The notes below the pieces were generated by a model that saw only the letters and a list, made by a program, of their open reading frames with translations, searched no databases and was not told the DNA's origin. 35,314 nt of DNA from NCBI GenBank assembly GCA_046261875.1, contig JBHENW010000161.1:1-35314 (forward strand), read 5' to 3'. The translations under genes and the position numbers were made by a program. This document shows, piece by piece, positions 23,231 to 30,184 of this stretch; position 1 is the first letter of the stretch; every line of letters begins with the position of its first letter. The stretch is from JBHENW01 sp046261875 (GTDB lineage Bacteria; Acidobacteriota; Thermoanaerobaculia; UBA5066; Gp7-AA6).

Positions 23231-24063
23231 GTACTCCCGTGAAAACCCGCGACTGGACGAGCCCGGAGCTCGAGACCCCCGTCATCCAGTACCGCGCCGA
23301 GAACGGCATCGCCGTCATCGAGATGGACGACCCACCCGCCAACACTTACACCTACGCCATGATGCGGCAGCTCGACGACGCCGTGCTCCGCGCGCGGTTC
23401 GACGACTCCGTCCACGTCATCGTCCTGCGCGGCCGCGGGGACCGGTTCTTTTCCGCCGGCGCGAACATCGGGATGTTGAACGCCGTGACGCCCGGCTTCA
23501 AGTACTTCTTCTGCCTGCACGCCAACGAGACGCTCCTGCGACTGGAGCACACGCCCAAGCTCGTGATCGCCGCCTTGAACGGCCACACGGTCGGGGGCGG
23601 CCTCGAGATCGCAATGGCCGCCGACATCCGGATCGCCCGCAAGGACTCCGGGAAGGTCGGTCTGCCGGAGGTGACGCTGGGCGTCCTGCCGGGAACGGGC
23701 GGCACGACGCGCCTGGCCAAGATGATCGGCAAGTCGAAAGCGATCGAGCTGATGATCACAGGCAACACCTTCTCTTTCGAGGAAGCCCACGACATGGGGA
23801 TCGTCAACCAGGTCATCGACGCGACCGCCGAGGAGTGGTGGGAGCAGGTGATGGATTACGCGCGTCAGTTCGTGCCGCCCAACAAGGCGGCGAAGGCCGT
23901 CGGGCGCATCAAGCGCTCGGTCCAGACGGGATGGGACCTGCCGCTCGAGTCGGCGCTCGCCGTCGAGCGGGAGCTCCAGCAGCTCCTCTTCCAGAGCGAC
24001 GACGCCAAGGAAGGCATCGCCGCGAACCAGGAGAAGCGTGTGCCGAGGTTCAAGGGCAACTGA
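23227..24063 (+). CDS. Enoyl-CoA hydratase/isomerase family protein
   Basis: Crotonase-fold enzyme of 278 residues. Oxyanion-hole segments are visible at RFFSAGANIGML and NGHTVGGGLEIAMAADIRIA. Acidic residues corresponding to the two catalytic glutamates of enoyl-CoA hydratase are Glu127 (GGLEIA) and Glu148 (GLPEVTLG), followed by LPGTGGTTRLAKMIG. The spacing between them is one residue longer than in the rat enzyme as I recall it. Hydration of a trans-2-enoyl-CoA in fatty-acid or aromatic degradation is the default activity; isomerase or other crotonase chemistry is possible. Translation is coupled to moaE (ATGA at 23227), and the ALDH gene follows directly. Confidence 0.9.
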   Translation: MSTPVKTRDWTSPELETPVIQYRAENGIAVIEMDDPPANTYTYAMMRQLDDAVLRARFDDSVHVIVLRGRGDRFFSAGANIGMLNAVTPGFKYFFCLHANETLLRLEHTPKLVIAALNGHTVGGGLEIAMAADIRIARKDSGKVGLPEVTLGVLPGTGGTTRLAKMIGKSKAIELMITGNTFSFEEAHDMGIVNQVIDATAEEWWEQVMDYARQFVPPNKAAKAVGRIKRSVQTGWDLPLESALAVERELQQLLFQSDDAKEGIAANQEKRVPRFKGN

Positions 24064-24083
24064 CGACTTCGGCTCCCCCCACC

Positions 24084-25553
24084 GTGGCGACTCAGACGGC
24101 GCCGGCTGTGAACCTGCGGACCGACCTCTTCATCGGAGGGGAGTTCGTTCCCTCGGCCTCCGGCAAGCGCTTCGCGACGAGCAACCCGGCGACCGGCGAG
24201 ACGCTCGCCGACATCGCGGAGGCCGGGCGCGAGGACCTCGACCGGGCGGTGGACGCCGCGCGCCGGGCCTTCGAGACCGGCCCGTGGGCCGACATGAAGC
24301 CCCGCGACCGGGGCCGCATCCTGAGAAACGCCGCCGATATGCTGCGGTCGCGCGCCGACGCGCTCGGGCGCGTCGAGACGCTCGACAACGGCAAGCCGAT
24401 CTTCGAGTCCGCGAAGATCGACATGCCGGCCGCGGCGGAGTGTCTCTCCTATTTCGGGGAGTACGCGGACAAGCTCTATGGCGACACCTACCCGGGCCGG
24501 CCCGACGCCTTCCTCGTGACCCTGCGCGAGCCGGTCGGCGTCGTCGGGGCGATCACGCCGTGGAACTTCCCGCTGCTCCAGGCGATGTGGAAGATCGCGC
24601 CCGCGCTGGCGCTCGGCAACACCCTGGTGCTCAAGCCGGCGTCCGTGACGCCGCTGACGGCTCTCCTGTTCGCGGAGCTGCTCGCCGAAGCGGGACTGCC
24701 TCCAGGAGTTTTCAACGTCATCCCCGGTCCCGGCGCTCTGGTGGGCGCCGCGATGGCCGAGCACCCGGGCATCGACAAGATCTCCTTCACCGGCGAGACG
24801 GAGACGGGCAAAGCGATCCTCCGGGCCGCGGCCGGCACGGTCAAGCGGGTCTCGATGGAGCTCGGCGGCAAGTCGCCCAACGTGGTCTTCGCCGACGCCG
24901 ACCTCGACGCGGCGGCCAAAGGCGCCATCAACGGGATCTTCTACGGCAAGGGCGAGCTCTGCTCGGCCGGGTCGCGGCTGCTCGTGGAGGCTTCCATCCA
25001 CGACGAGCTCGTGGAACGCGTCGTCGAGCGGGCCAGGAAGATGGCCCCCGGCGACCCGCTGCATCCCAAAACGCGCCTCGGGGCGCTCGTCTCCGAAAAG
25101 CAACGAGAGAACGTCGAACGGTACGTCGAGGCCGGGGTGCGCGAGGGAGCCCGCCTGCTCGCCGGAGGCCACCGGGCCGCCGTGGATGGGAAGGGCGCCT
25201 TCTTCGAGGCCACGGTCTTCGACGGCGTCACCCCGCAGATGACGATCGCGCGCGAGGAGATCTTCGGCCCCGTCCTCGCCACGATGACCTTCCGGGACGA
25301 GGAGGAGGCCGTCGCCGTCGGCAACTCGACGATCTACGGCCTGGCCGCCGCCGTCTGGTCGCGCGACATCAAGAAAGCCCTCCGCACCGCCAAGCGGCTC
25401 AAGGCCGGGACCGTCTGGATCAACGCCTACAACCTCTACGACCCGGGCCTGCCCTTCGGCGGCTACAAGGAGTCGGGGTTCGGACGCGAGCGCGGCCACT
25501 ACGCGCTGGAGGAGTACACCCAGGTCAAGAGCATCTGGGTGGACCTGACGTAA
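24084..25553 (+). CDS. NAD(P)-dependent aldehyde dehydrogenase
   Basis: ALDH-superfamily enzyme of about 489 residues that oxidises an aldehyde to the acid. The sequence shows LFIGGEFVPSASGK, GAITPWNFPLLQAMWKIAPALALGNTLVLKPAS, the FTGETETGK cofactor loop, the general-base Glu in SMELGGKSPNVV, and the nucleophilic Cys in GKGELCSAGSRLLV. The conserved EEIFGPVL and LPFGGYKESGFGRERG follow, with the C-terminal EEYTQVKSIWVDL. The frame reaches back to a CTG overlapping the upstream TGA; GTG at 24084 or 24108 is more likely. The subgroup resembles betaine-aldehyde, phenylacetaldehyde or other broad-range ALDHs; substrate not determined. Confidence 0.92.
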   Translation: MATQTAPAVNLRTDLFIGGEFVPSASGKRFATSNPATGETLADIAEAGREDLDRAVDAARRAFETGPWADMKPRDRGRILRNAADMLRSRADALGRVETLDNGKPIFESAKIDMPAAAECLSYFGEYADKLYGDTYPGRPDAFLVTLREPVGVVGAITPWNFPLLQAMWKIAPALALGNTLVLKPASVTPLTALLFAELLAEAGLPPGVFNVIPGPGALVGAAMAEHPGIDKISFTGETETGKAILRAAAGTVKRVSMELGGKSPNVVFADADLDAAAKGAINGIFYGKGELCSAGSRLLVEASIHDELVERVVERARKMAPGDPLHPKTRLGALVSEKQRENVERYVEAGVREGARLLAGGHRAAVDGKGAFFEATVFDGVTPQMTIAREEIFGPVLATMTFRDEEEAVAVGNSTIYGLAAAVWSRDIKKALRTAKRLKAGTVWINAYNLYDPGLPFGGYKESGFGRERGHYALEEYTQVKSIWVDLT

Positions 25554-25569
25554 CTCACTGACGTCAGGT
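25543..25569 (+). terminator. Stem-loop at the end of the ALDH gene
   Basis: ACCTGACG (25543-25550) pairs perfectly with CGTCAGGT (25562-25569) across an 11-base loop, straddling the ALDH stop codon. Only a weak T-rich stretch follows, so it is at best a poor intrinsic terminator. It also contains the 10-base palindrome CTGACGTCAG (25558-25567), which could be a protein site. Confidence 0.35.
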
Positions 25570-25602
25570 GATTGTTAGCTGAACCCAGGGATCCGCTGCG
25601 AA

Positions 25603-26043
25603 GTGAGCCGAGCAGATCAGAGCATCTCGTTCGAGTCGCTCGTCCTCTGCGACGACATACGCCATGAGAACAATGGGAAGCTACTTTTTGTCGGTGTCTA
25701 TTCGGACCTGGTCCAGGTGGCAAAGCTTCCGCTCCAGATGCGCTCTCTTGGGCTCGCGGTCAAAGCGAAAGTCTTCTCGACAGGCAAAATGAGCTTCTCC
25801 GTTTCAGTAGCCGATCCCAACGGAAACCCGTTGATGGACGCGAATGGCGAGCTGAACTACGAGGGGGAGATTGGCCACGAGATCTGGCTGCCGATCGTGG
25901 TGGGGCCGGCGCTCCTTCCGACAGAAGGGGTTTATACGGTTCGAATCGCGCTCGGCGACAACGCACCGGTTCACGAGAAGTTCTTCGTGAGGAAAGCGCA
26001 GGCCACTCCGGAAGTCCGCGTCAGCGCAAGCGGTCCGAATTAG
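25603..26043 (+). CDS. DUF6941-like conserved hypothetical protein
   Basis: Protein of 146 residues from GTG 25603. It resembles the DUF6941 family: an early CDDIRHENNGKLLFVGVYS segment, then alternating strands including MSFSVSVADPNGNPLM, VGPALLPTEGVYTVRIALGDN and a final EKFFVRKA. This suggests a small beta-sandwich domain. There is no signal peptide or catalytic motif. Function is unknown for the family. Codon use is visibly less GC-biased than in all neighbours (many A/T third positions, for example in AATGGGAAGCTACTTTTTG), which suggests recent acquisition. No Shine-Dalgarno at normal spacing. It stands alone between the ALDH operon and the convergent dioxygenase gene. Confidence 0.75.
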   Translation: MSRADQSISFESLVLCDDIRHENNGKLLFVGVYSDLVQVAKLPLQMRSLGLAVKAKVFSTGKMSFSVSVADPNGNPLMDANGELNYEGEIGHEIWLPIVVGPALLPTEGVYTVRIALGDNAPVHEKFFVRKAQATPEVRVSASGPN

Positions 26044-26063
26044 GAATCCGGTGCGAACCACGC

Positions 26064-26690
26064 TTACGTCTCACGGGCCGGCTTGAGGATAAAGTCGAAG
26101 CGTCCGGTGGGAAGCGCCGATCCTTCTTTCGCCGGCCGGATGATTCGCCGCGGGTCGTTGGAGTCGCACGCGCTCCCGCAGGGGTCGTTCGCCCCGAGCT
26201 TGGGGTCCCCCGCGAAGTAGAGCTGCGTCGTGATCGGCTCGTGCTCGGGGCTCGAGACCGTGAAGTGGATGTGCGCCGGCCGGAGATCGCCTCCCATTTG
26301 GTAACGGCCCGGCCGGACCGTCTCGAGCTCGTACTCTCCCTTCGCGTTGGTCAGGATCTGGCCGCGGAGTCGGAAATCCTCCCCGCGGCCGTGGTACTCG
26401 CCCGAAGCGTCCGCCTGCCAGACGTCCACGAGCGCGCCCGCGAGCGGCGTCTTGCAGTCGGCCCCGAAGACGCGTCCCTGGATGCGCAGCCGCTCGCCCG
26501 GCTCGTTCGCCGCCGCGATGACGGTCCGGCGGGGCGCGCCGGCGATGTGGAACGGGCCCTTGTTGTCGCGGCGCGTCGGCTCGCACGCGGCGTCGGGCGC
26601 CGCGGACGCGGGCGCCGCCAGGAGCGCGACCGCCCCCGGAAGGATCGTGCCCAGCCGCAGCCACGTCCGGCGATCGAGATGCTGTGTCAT
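26064..26690 (-). CDS. Tat-exported intradiol ring-cleavage dioxygenase family protein
   Basis: Protein of 208 residues starting at ATG 26690 with GGAGG upstream. The N-terminus MTQHLDRRTWLRLG followed by a hydrophobic Ala/Leu stretch and ASAAPDAA is a twin-arginine signal, so the enzyme is probably folded in the cytoplasm and exported. The mature part is an intradiol dioxygenase beta-sandwich with candidate Fe(III) ligands in DASGEYHGRG (Tyr), RPGRYQMGG (Tyr) and RPAHIHFTV (two His). Cytoplasmic catechol 1,2- and protocatechuate 3,4-dioxygenases are the known members. Exported ones may act on extracellular aromatics or sulfated/quinol products. It is divergent from the DECR-type SDR gene, with 55 bases between. 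Confidence 0.87.
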   Translation of the reverse strand: MTQHLDRRTWLRLGTILPGAVALLAAPASAAPDAACEPTRRDNKGPFHIAGAPRRTVIAAANEPGERLRIQGRVFGADCKTPLAGALVDVWQADASGEYHGRGEDFRLRGQILTNAKGEYELETVRPGRYQMGGDLRPAHIHFTVSSPEHEPITTQLYFAGDPKLGANDPCGSACDSNDPRRIIRPAKEGSALPTGRFDFILKPARET

Positions 26691-26745
26691 CGCGTATCCT
26701 CCCTGCGCCAGCGCGAGTCTACGCAACTTTCCGCCGGAGGCGCTC

Positions 26746-27606
26746 ATGTTCGACCCGAGGACTCTCTCCGAACGCTCGATCATCGTCACCGGGGGCGGCA
26801 GCGGGCTCGGACTCGCCATGGCGAAGGCCTTTGCCGCGCACGGCGCCCGCGTGACGATCGCGGGACGCACGGCGGACAAGCTCGCCGCCGCCGTCGAGGA
26901 GATCCGGAGCGGGGCGCGCGAGGGAGGCGAAGTCGCTTCGGTCCCGGCCGACGTACGGGACCCCGAGCAGGTCGAGCGGCTCGTCGCGGCCGCGGCGGAG
27001 CGCTTCGGCCGGGTGGACGGCCTGGTCAACAACGCGGCGGGCAACTTCCTCGTCACCTCCGAGGACCTCTCGCCCAACGGGTTCGACGCCGTCGTCCGCA
27101 CCGTCCTCCACGGCTCGGTCTACTGCACGCTCGCCGTCGGACGGCATCTCCTGGCGCGCCAGGCGCCCGGCGCGATCGTCTCGATCGTGACGACCTACGC
27201 CTGGACCGGGACGGCTTTCGCGCTCCACTCCGCGTGCGCCAAGGCCGGGGTCCTCGCGATGACCCGGTCGCTCGCCGTGGAGTGGGGGCACGCCGGAATC
27301 CGTCTCAACGCGATCGCTCCGGGCCCGATCCCGACGGAGGGGGCCTTCTCGCGACTTATGGCGGGAGGCGAAGCGCAGCGCAACGCGCTCGGCCGGATCC
27401 CGCTCGCGCGGTTCGGGACGAAAGAGGAGATCGCCAACCTCGCGATCTTCCTGCTCTCGGACCTCTGTCCTTACCAGACCGGGGACTGCGTCACGATGGA
27501 CGGCGGCGAGTGGATCGCCGGGGCCGGAGAGTTCTCGGACTACCGCAAGGTCCCGCGGGAGCAGTTCCGAAGCATGCTCTCTTCGATGCGGCCGAAGAAG
27601 GGCTAG
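26746..27606 (+). CDS. DECR-type short-chain dehydrogenase (2,4-dienoyl-CoA reductase-like)
   Basis: SDR of 286 residues from ATG 26746 with GGAGG upstream. Cofactor motif VTGGGSGLGLAMAKAFAAHGARVTIAGRT suggests NADPH. VNNAAGNFLV follows. The catalytic region is SIVTTYAWTGTAFALHSACAKAGV. The usual Tyr-x3-Lys is replaced by Ser-x3-Lys, and a Tyr lies 11 residues before that Ser. This is the arrangement of mitochondrial 2,4-dienoyl-CoA reductase (Tyr199, Ser210, Lys214, from memory). The enzyme would reduce 2,4-dienoyl-CoA during oxidation of unsaturated acyl chains. It ends three bases short of convergent msrA. It is not coupled to the enoyl-CoA hydratase operon but could act in the same pathway. 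Confidence 0.85.
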   Translation: MFDPRTLSERSIIVTGGGSGLGLAMAKAFAAHGARVTIAGRTADKLAAAVEEIRSGAREGGEVASVPADVRDPEQVERLVAAAAERFGRVDGLVNNAAGNFLVTSEDLSPNGFDAVVRTVLHGSVYCTLAVGRHLLARQAPGAIVSIVTTYAWTGTAFALHSACAKAGVLAMTRSLAVEWGHAGIRLNAIAPGPIPTEGAFSRLMAGGEAQRNALGRIPLARFGTKEEIANLAIFLLSDLCPYQTGDCVTMDGGEWIAGAGEFSDYRKVPREQFRSMLSSMRPKKG

Positions 27607-27610
27607 CCGG

Positions 27611-28081
27611 TCACACCCGACAGGTCGCCAGGCCCCGCTTCTCCAGGTAGCGCTGGTGGTAGTCCTCCGCGCGATAAAAAGGCGCCGCGGGGACGATCTG
27701 TGTCGCGATCGGCTTGCGGTAGCGGCCGCTCTGATCCAGGGCGGCCTTCGATGCGAGAGCGACTGCCTGCTGTTCCGGCGTGTGGAAGAAGACGACCGAC
27801 CGGTACTGCTCTCCGACGTCCGGGCCCTGCCGGTTGACCTGCGTCGGGTCGTGGTTCTCCCAGAAAACCTTCAGGAGGTCGTCGTACGAGACCGCGGACG
27901 GGTCGTATTCGACCTCCACGGCTTCCGCGTGGCCTGTCCGGCCCGAGCAGACGTCCTTGTAGGTCGGGTTCTCCGTATGGCCGCCCGAATATCCGACCAC
28001 GGCGACCTGCACGCCGGGGACGTTGCGGAACGCGACCTCGACCCCCCAGAAGCAGCCTGCACCGAACGTCGCCTTGGCCAT
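27611..28081 (-). CDS. msrA: MsrA, peptide methionine sulfoxide reductase
   Basis: MsrA of 156 residues. It reduces the S-epimer of methionine sulfoxide in proteins. The catalytic motif GAGCFWG stands at residues 7-13, followed by VGYSGGHTENPTYKDVCSGRTGHAEAVEVEYDP and NHDPTQVNRQGPDVGEQYRSVVF, all canonical. A Cys four residues from the C-terminus (LATCRV) could serve as the resolving Cys. ATG at 28081 has AAGGAGG six bases upstream. TATAAC at 28106-28101 could be the -10 element. It is transcribed alone. Confidence 0.96.
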   Translation of the reverse strand: MAKATFGAGCFWGVEVAFRNVPGVQVAVVGYSGGHTENPTYKDVCSGRTGHAEAVEVEYDPSAVSYDDLLKVFWENHDPTQVNRQGPDVGEQYRSVVFFHTPEQQAVALASKAALDQSGRYRKPIATQIVPAAPFYRAEDYHQRYLEKRGLATCRV

Positions 28082-28213
28082 CGAAACCTCCTTCTGAGAG
28101 GTTATACGCGTTCAAGGCGCTTCCCGATTCCCGCGCCGAGCATCGAATCCAATGCCTCCGACGGCCATAGAATCCCCGCGCTCACGCGATCTGCGACATC
28201 CCTTTCTCATCGT

Positions 28214-28232
28214 GGACCTCTTTTCGAGGTCC
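28214..28232 (-). terminator. Hairpin after the sigma-factor gene
   Basis: GGACCTC (28214-28220) pairs with GAGGTCC (28226-28232) around a five-base loop, 17 bases past the sigma-factor stop. The minus strand has no U-tract after it, so termination strength is uncertain. Confidence 0.35.
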
Positions 28233-28248
28233 GAGCGTAACCGATCGC

Positions 28249-29004
28249 TCAGGCTTCGCTCAGGAGCTGGTCCACGAGCTGCATCATCCGGCGATGCCAG
28301 GGGCCCATGGGTGTTGCCTTCAGCGCCCGGAGGATCGCCAGCCGCGCATCCACGGACCGGTCGCTTCCCTCGAGAGGGTCCCCGCGATTTGCGGCGAAGA
28401 ACTGGTCCAGCTCGACGCACTGGTAGCAGACCCCGGTCTGGGTCACCAGAGCGCACGTTGTCCCATACCGAACGGAAAGCTTCGCGCGCGCCGACTGGAC
28501 CCAGGACTTCGCCTGCCCGAAGGTCGCTTCCAGCATGTCAGCCACCTCCCCGTTGGTGAAGTCGTAAACCTCCTTGAGCAGGAGCGCTGCGGCCTCTTCG
28601 GGCTGGAGGTTGCGCGACGTGCAGGAGAAACACACGGCCAGGTGCTCCCGAGCGATCGCTTTCGTCTCGGGCGACTCCCGCAGGCGCCACGACTCCGCCA
28701 TAAAGGCGCGGTCGGCCTCGGCCCGCTCGCGGGTTTCCGTCAGAACGGTTTCTCGCCAGGTCGAGTGCCGCCGCAGGTGGTCGATACCCAGGTTGGAGAC
28801 GACGCGGAAGAGCCATGCGCGCATGGCGCGAGGCTCCTCGGGAGTTCCAGCCGTCTCGAGCATGCGCAGAGCGGCGTCCTGCACGATCTCCTCGGCCACG
28901 TCCCCGCGCACTACGAGACGGCTCGCGTACGTCACGAGCTCGTCGCGCGAGGCTTCCCAAACGGCCGTCAGGCGTTCGCGGCGTTGGAGGTCGAGAGCCG
29001 TCAC
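28249..29004 (-). CDS. ECF-like sigma-70 factor with Cys-rich motifs and C-terminal extension
   Basis: Sigma-70 family protein of 251 residues. Region 2 covers about residues 20-85 (AEEIVQDAALRMLE, MRAWLFRVVSNLGIDHLRR). Region 4 covers about 130-180 (LQPEEAAALLLKEVYDFTNGEVADMLEATFGQAKSWVQSARAKL). CxxC pairs occur at Cys125/Cys128 in the inter-domain linker and at Cys193/Cys196 after region 4, with Cys184 nearby. A 55-residue C-terminal tail ends in PWHRRMMQLVDQLLSE. No anti-sigma gene adjoins it, so the tail and cysteines may regulate activity (redox or zinc sensing, inference). GTG at 29004 abuts the TAG of the hydrolase gene, with GGAGGG upstream. Confidence 0.88.
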   Translation of the reverse strand: MTALDLQRRERLTAVWEASRDELVTYASRLVVRGDVAEEIVQDAALRMLETAGTPEEPRAMRAWLFRVVSNLGIDHLRRHSTWRETVLTETRERAEADRAFMAESWRLRESPETKAIAREHLAVCFSCTSRNLQPEEAAALLLKEVYDFTNGEVADMLEATFGQAKSWVQSARAKLSVRYGTTCALVTQTGVCYQCVELDQFFAANRGDPLEGSDRSVDARLAILRALKATPMGPWHRRMMQLVDQLLSEA

Positions 29005-29940
29005 CTACCGACCCTCCCCGACGGCCGGCCGCAGCGGGGCAGTGGATCCCGCGGCCCTGCCTGGCCAGCGCCGCAGGATGGCGCGCGCGATCTCACCCGG
29101 CGCATCCTCCTGGATGAAGTGCGCGGCGTGATCGAGCAATACCGTCTCGTGGTTCGGAAACTCCCTCTCGAAGCGCTCCCGCTCCCGCCGGCGCAGCGCG
29201 AAGTCGCGTGTACCCCAGACGATGAGCGCCGGGACGTGGCGCAGCCGGGTCAGTCCCGACTCGACCTCGATGAGAAATTGACGTGCTGCGATCAGCTCCC
29301 CGGGAAAGACGTGCGTGGCTTCGCGGGCGGTGCCCGTTGCAAAGGGGCCGCGGTAGGCGTCCATCTCCACCCGGGAGAGCCTCGCCCTGTGCAGGCCGAG
29401 CGGGATCATCCAGTTCACGAAGGCATTGAACCACCGGATCGCCCATCCGCCGACCGGCCCCCCCAGGAGCCGCGCAAACCGCTCGAAATGCGGATCGCCA
29501 TCCAGAGGCCAGCCCCACGTGTTGCCGATGACGAAACCCTCGAAGCGCGCCGGGTCCCGCGAGGCAGCGTGGAGCATGATCGGCCCGCCCCAGTCCTGCC
29601 CGAAAGCGATCACGCCACGCAGGTCGAGTCTCTGGATGAAGGCGCCGACGGCATCCGCCTGGCTCGCGGCCCGGAAGTCGTAGCCGGGACGCGCCCGCGA
29701 AAGGCCGAACCCCGGATAGTCGGGAGCCACGCAGCGGAAGCGGCTTCGGAGGCCGATGATCAGGTGGCGATAGAGGAACGACCAGGTGGGGTTGCCATGC
29801 AGGAGCAGCAGGGTCGGGCCCTCCCCCTCGTCCACGTAGTGCATCCGGTGTCCGAGAAGGTCCATGTAACGGCTCTCGAACGGGTAGAGGCTCTGAGGAA
29901 CCCAGTCCGGGCGGACTCGTCTCGCATCGTCTCCGCACAT
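29005..29940 (-). CDS. Haloalkane-dehalogenase-like alpha/beta hydrolase
   Basis: Alpha/beta hydrolase of 311 residues with the haloalkane dehalogenase layout. Nucleophile Asp116 lies in GQDWGGPI with Trp117 beside it; the halide-binding Asn is Asn50 in HGNPTWSFLYR. Acidic Asp246 is in WGTRDFAL and His274 in HAAHFIQEDAP. The Asn/Trp halide clamp plus Asp nucleophile separates dehalogenases from epoxide hydrolases (HGxP with two lid Tyr) and lipases (Ser). No signal peptide. ATG at 29940 has GGGAGGG seven bases upstream. It directly precedes, and is surely co-transcribed with, the sigma factor gene. The true substrate could be a halogenated metabolite or an ester/lipid. Confidence 0.87.
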   Translation of the reverse strand: MCGDDARRVRPDWVPQSLYPFESRYMDLLGHRMHYVDEGEGPTLLLLHGNPTWSFLYRHLIIGLRSRFRCVAPDYPGFGLSRARPGYDFRAASQADAVGAFIQRLDLRGVIAFGQDWGGPIMLHAASRDPARFEGFVIGNTWGWPLDGDPHFERFARLLGGPVGGWAIRWFNAFVNWMIPLGLHRARLSRVEMDAYRGPFATGTAREATHVFPGELIAARQFLIEVESGLTRLRHVPALIVWGTRDFALRRRERERFEREFPNHETVLLDHAAHFIQEDAPGEIARAILRRWPGRAAGSTAPLRPAVGEGR

Positions 29941-30016
29941 GGCGCGCCCTCCCTTCCGCTAAGACGGTTGAGGGCCGGAAAACGGATGGACACGGAGAGA
30001 GGCCCCTTCGAGCCGT

Positions 30017-30126
30017 TCAGTCCAGCCGGACGAAGAGATGGGGGTAATCGACCGTGACCCGAGAGTCCGCAAAAAGTTGCAGCTCAGGATGCCGTCGAGC
30101 TTCGCTCCGACGGCGTCGCCGGCCAG
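30017..30126 (-). pseudogene. Remnant of an aspartyl-protease (retropepsin-like) gene
   Basis: Downstream of kgd on the same strand one frame reads AKLDGILSCNFLR and, after a single-base slip near 30061, the next frame reads VTVDYPHLFVRLD followed by a stop at 30017. Restoring one C (CTCCGGG for CTCGGG) joins them into NFLRTLRVTVDYPHLF. This matches the C-terminal end of bacterial retropepsin-like aspartyl proteases (DGILGxNFLRxxRVTIDYP). The N-terminal part with the DTGA motif is missing, since kgd ends at 30185. No start codon is evident. Judged a decayed tail left after a deletion. Confidence 0.5.
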
Positions 30127-30184
30127 CCGAAGGCGGCATCGGTTAACACGATCCGCAGCGAAGGGCCCGCCGAGCGGCGCCCCC

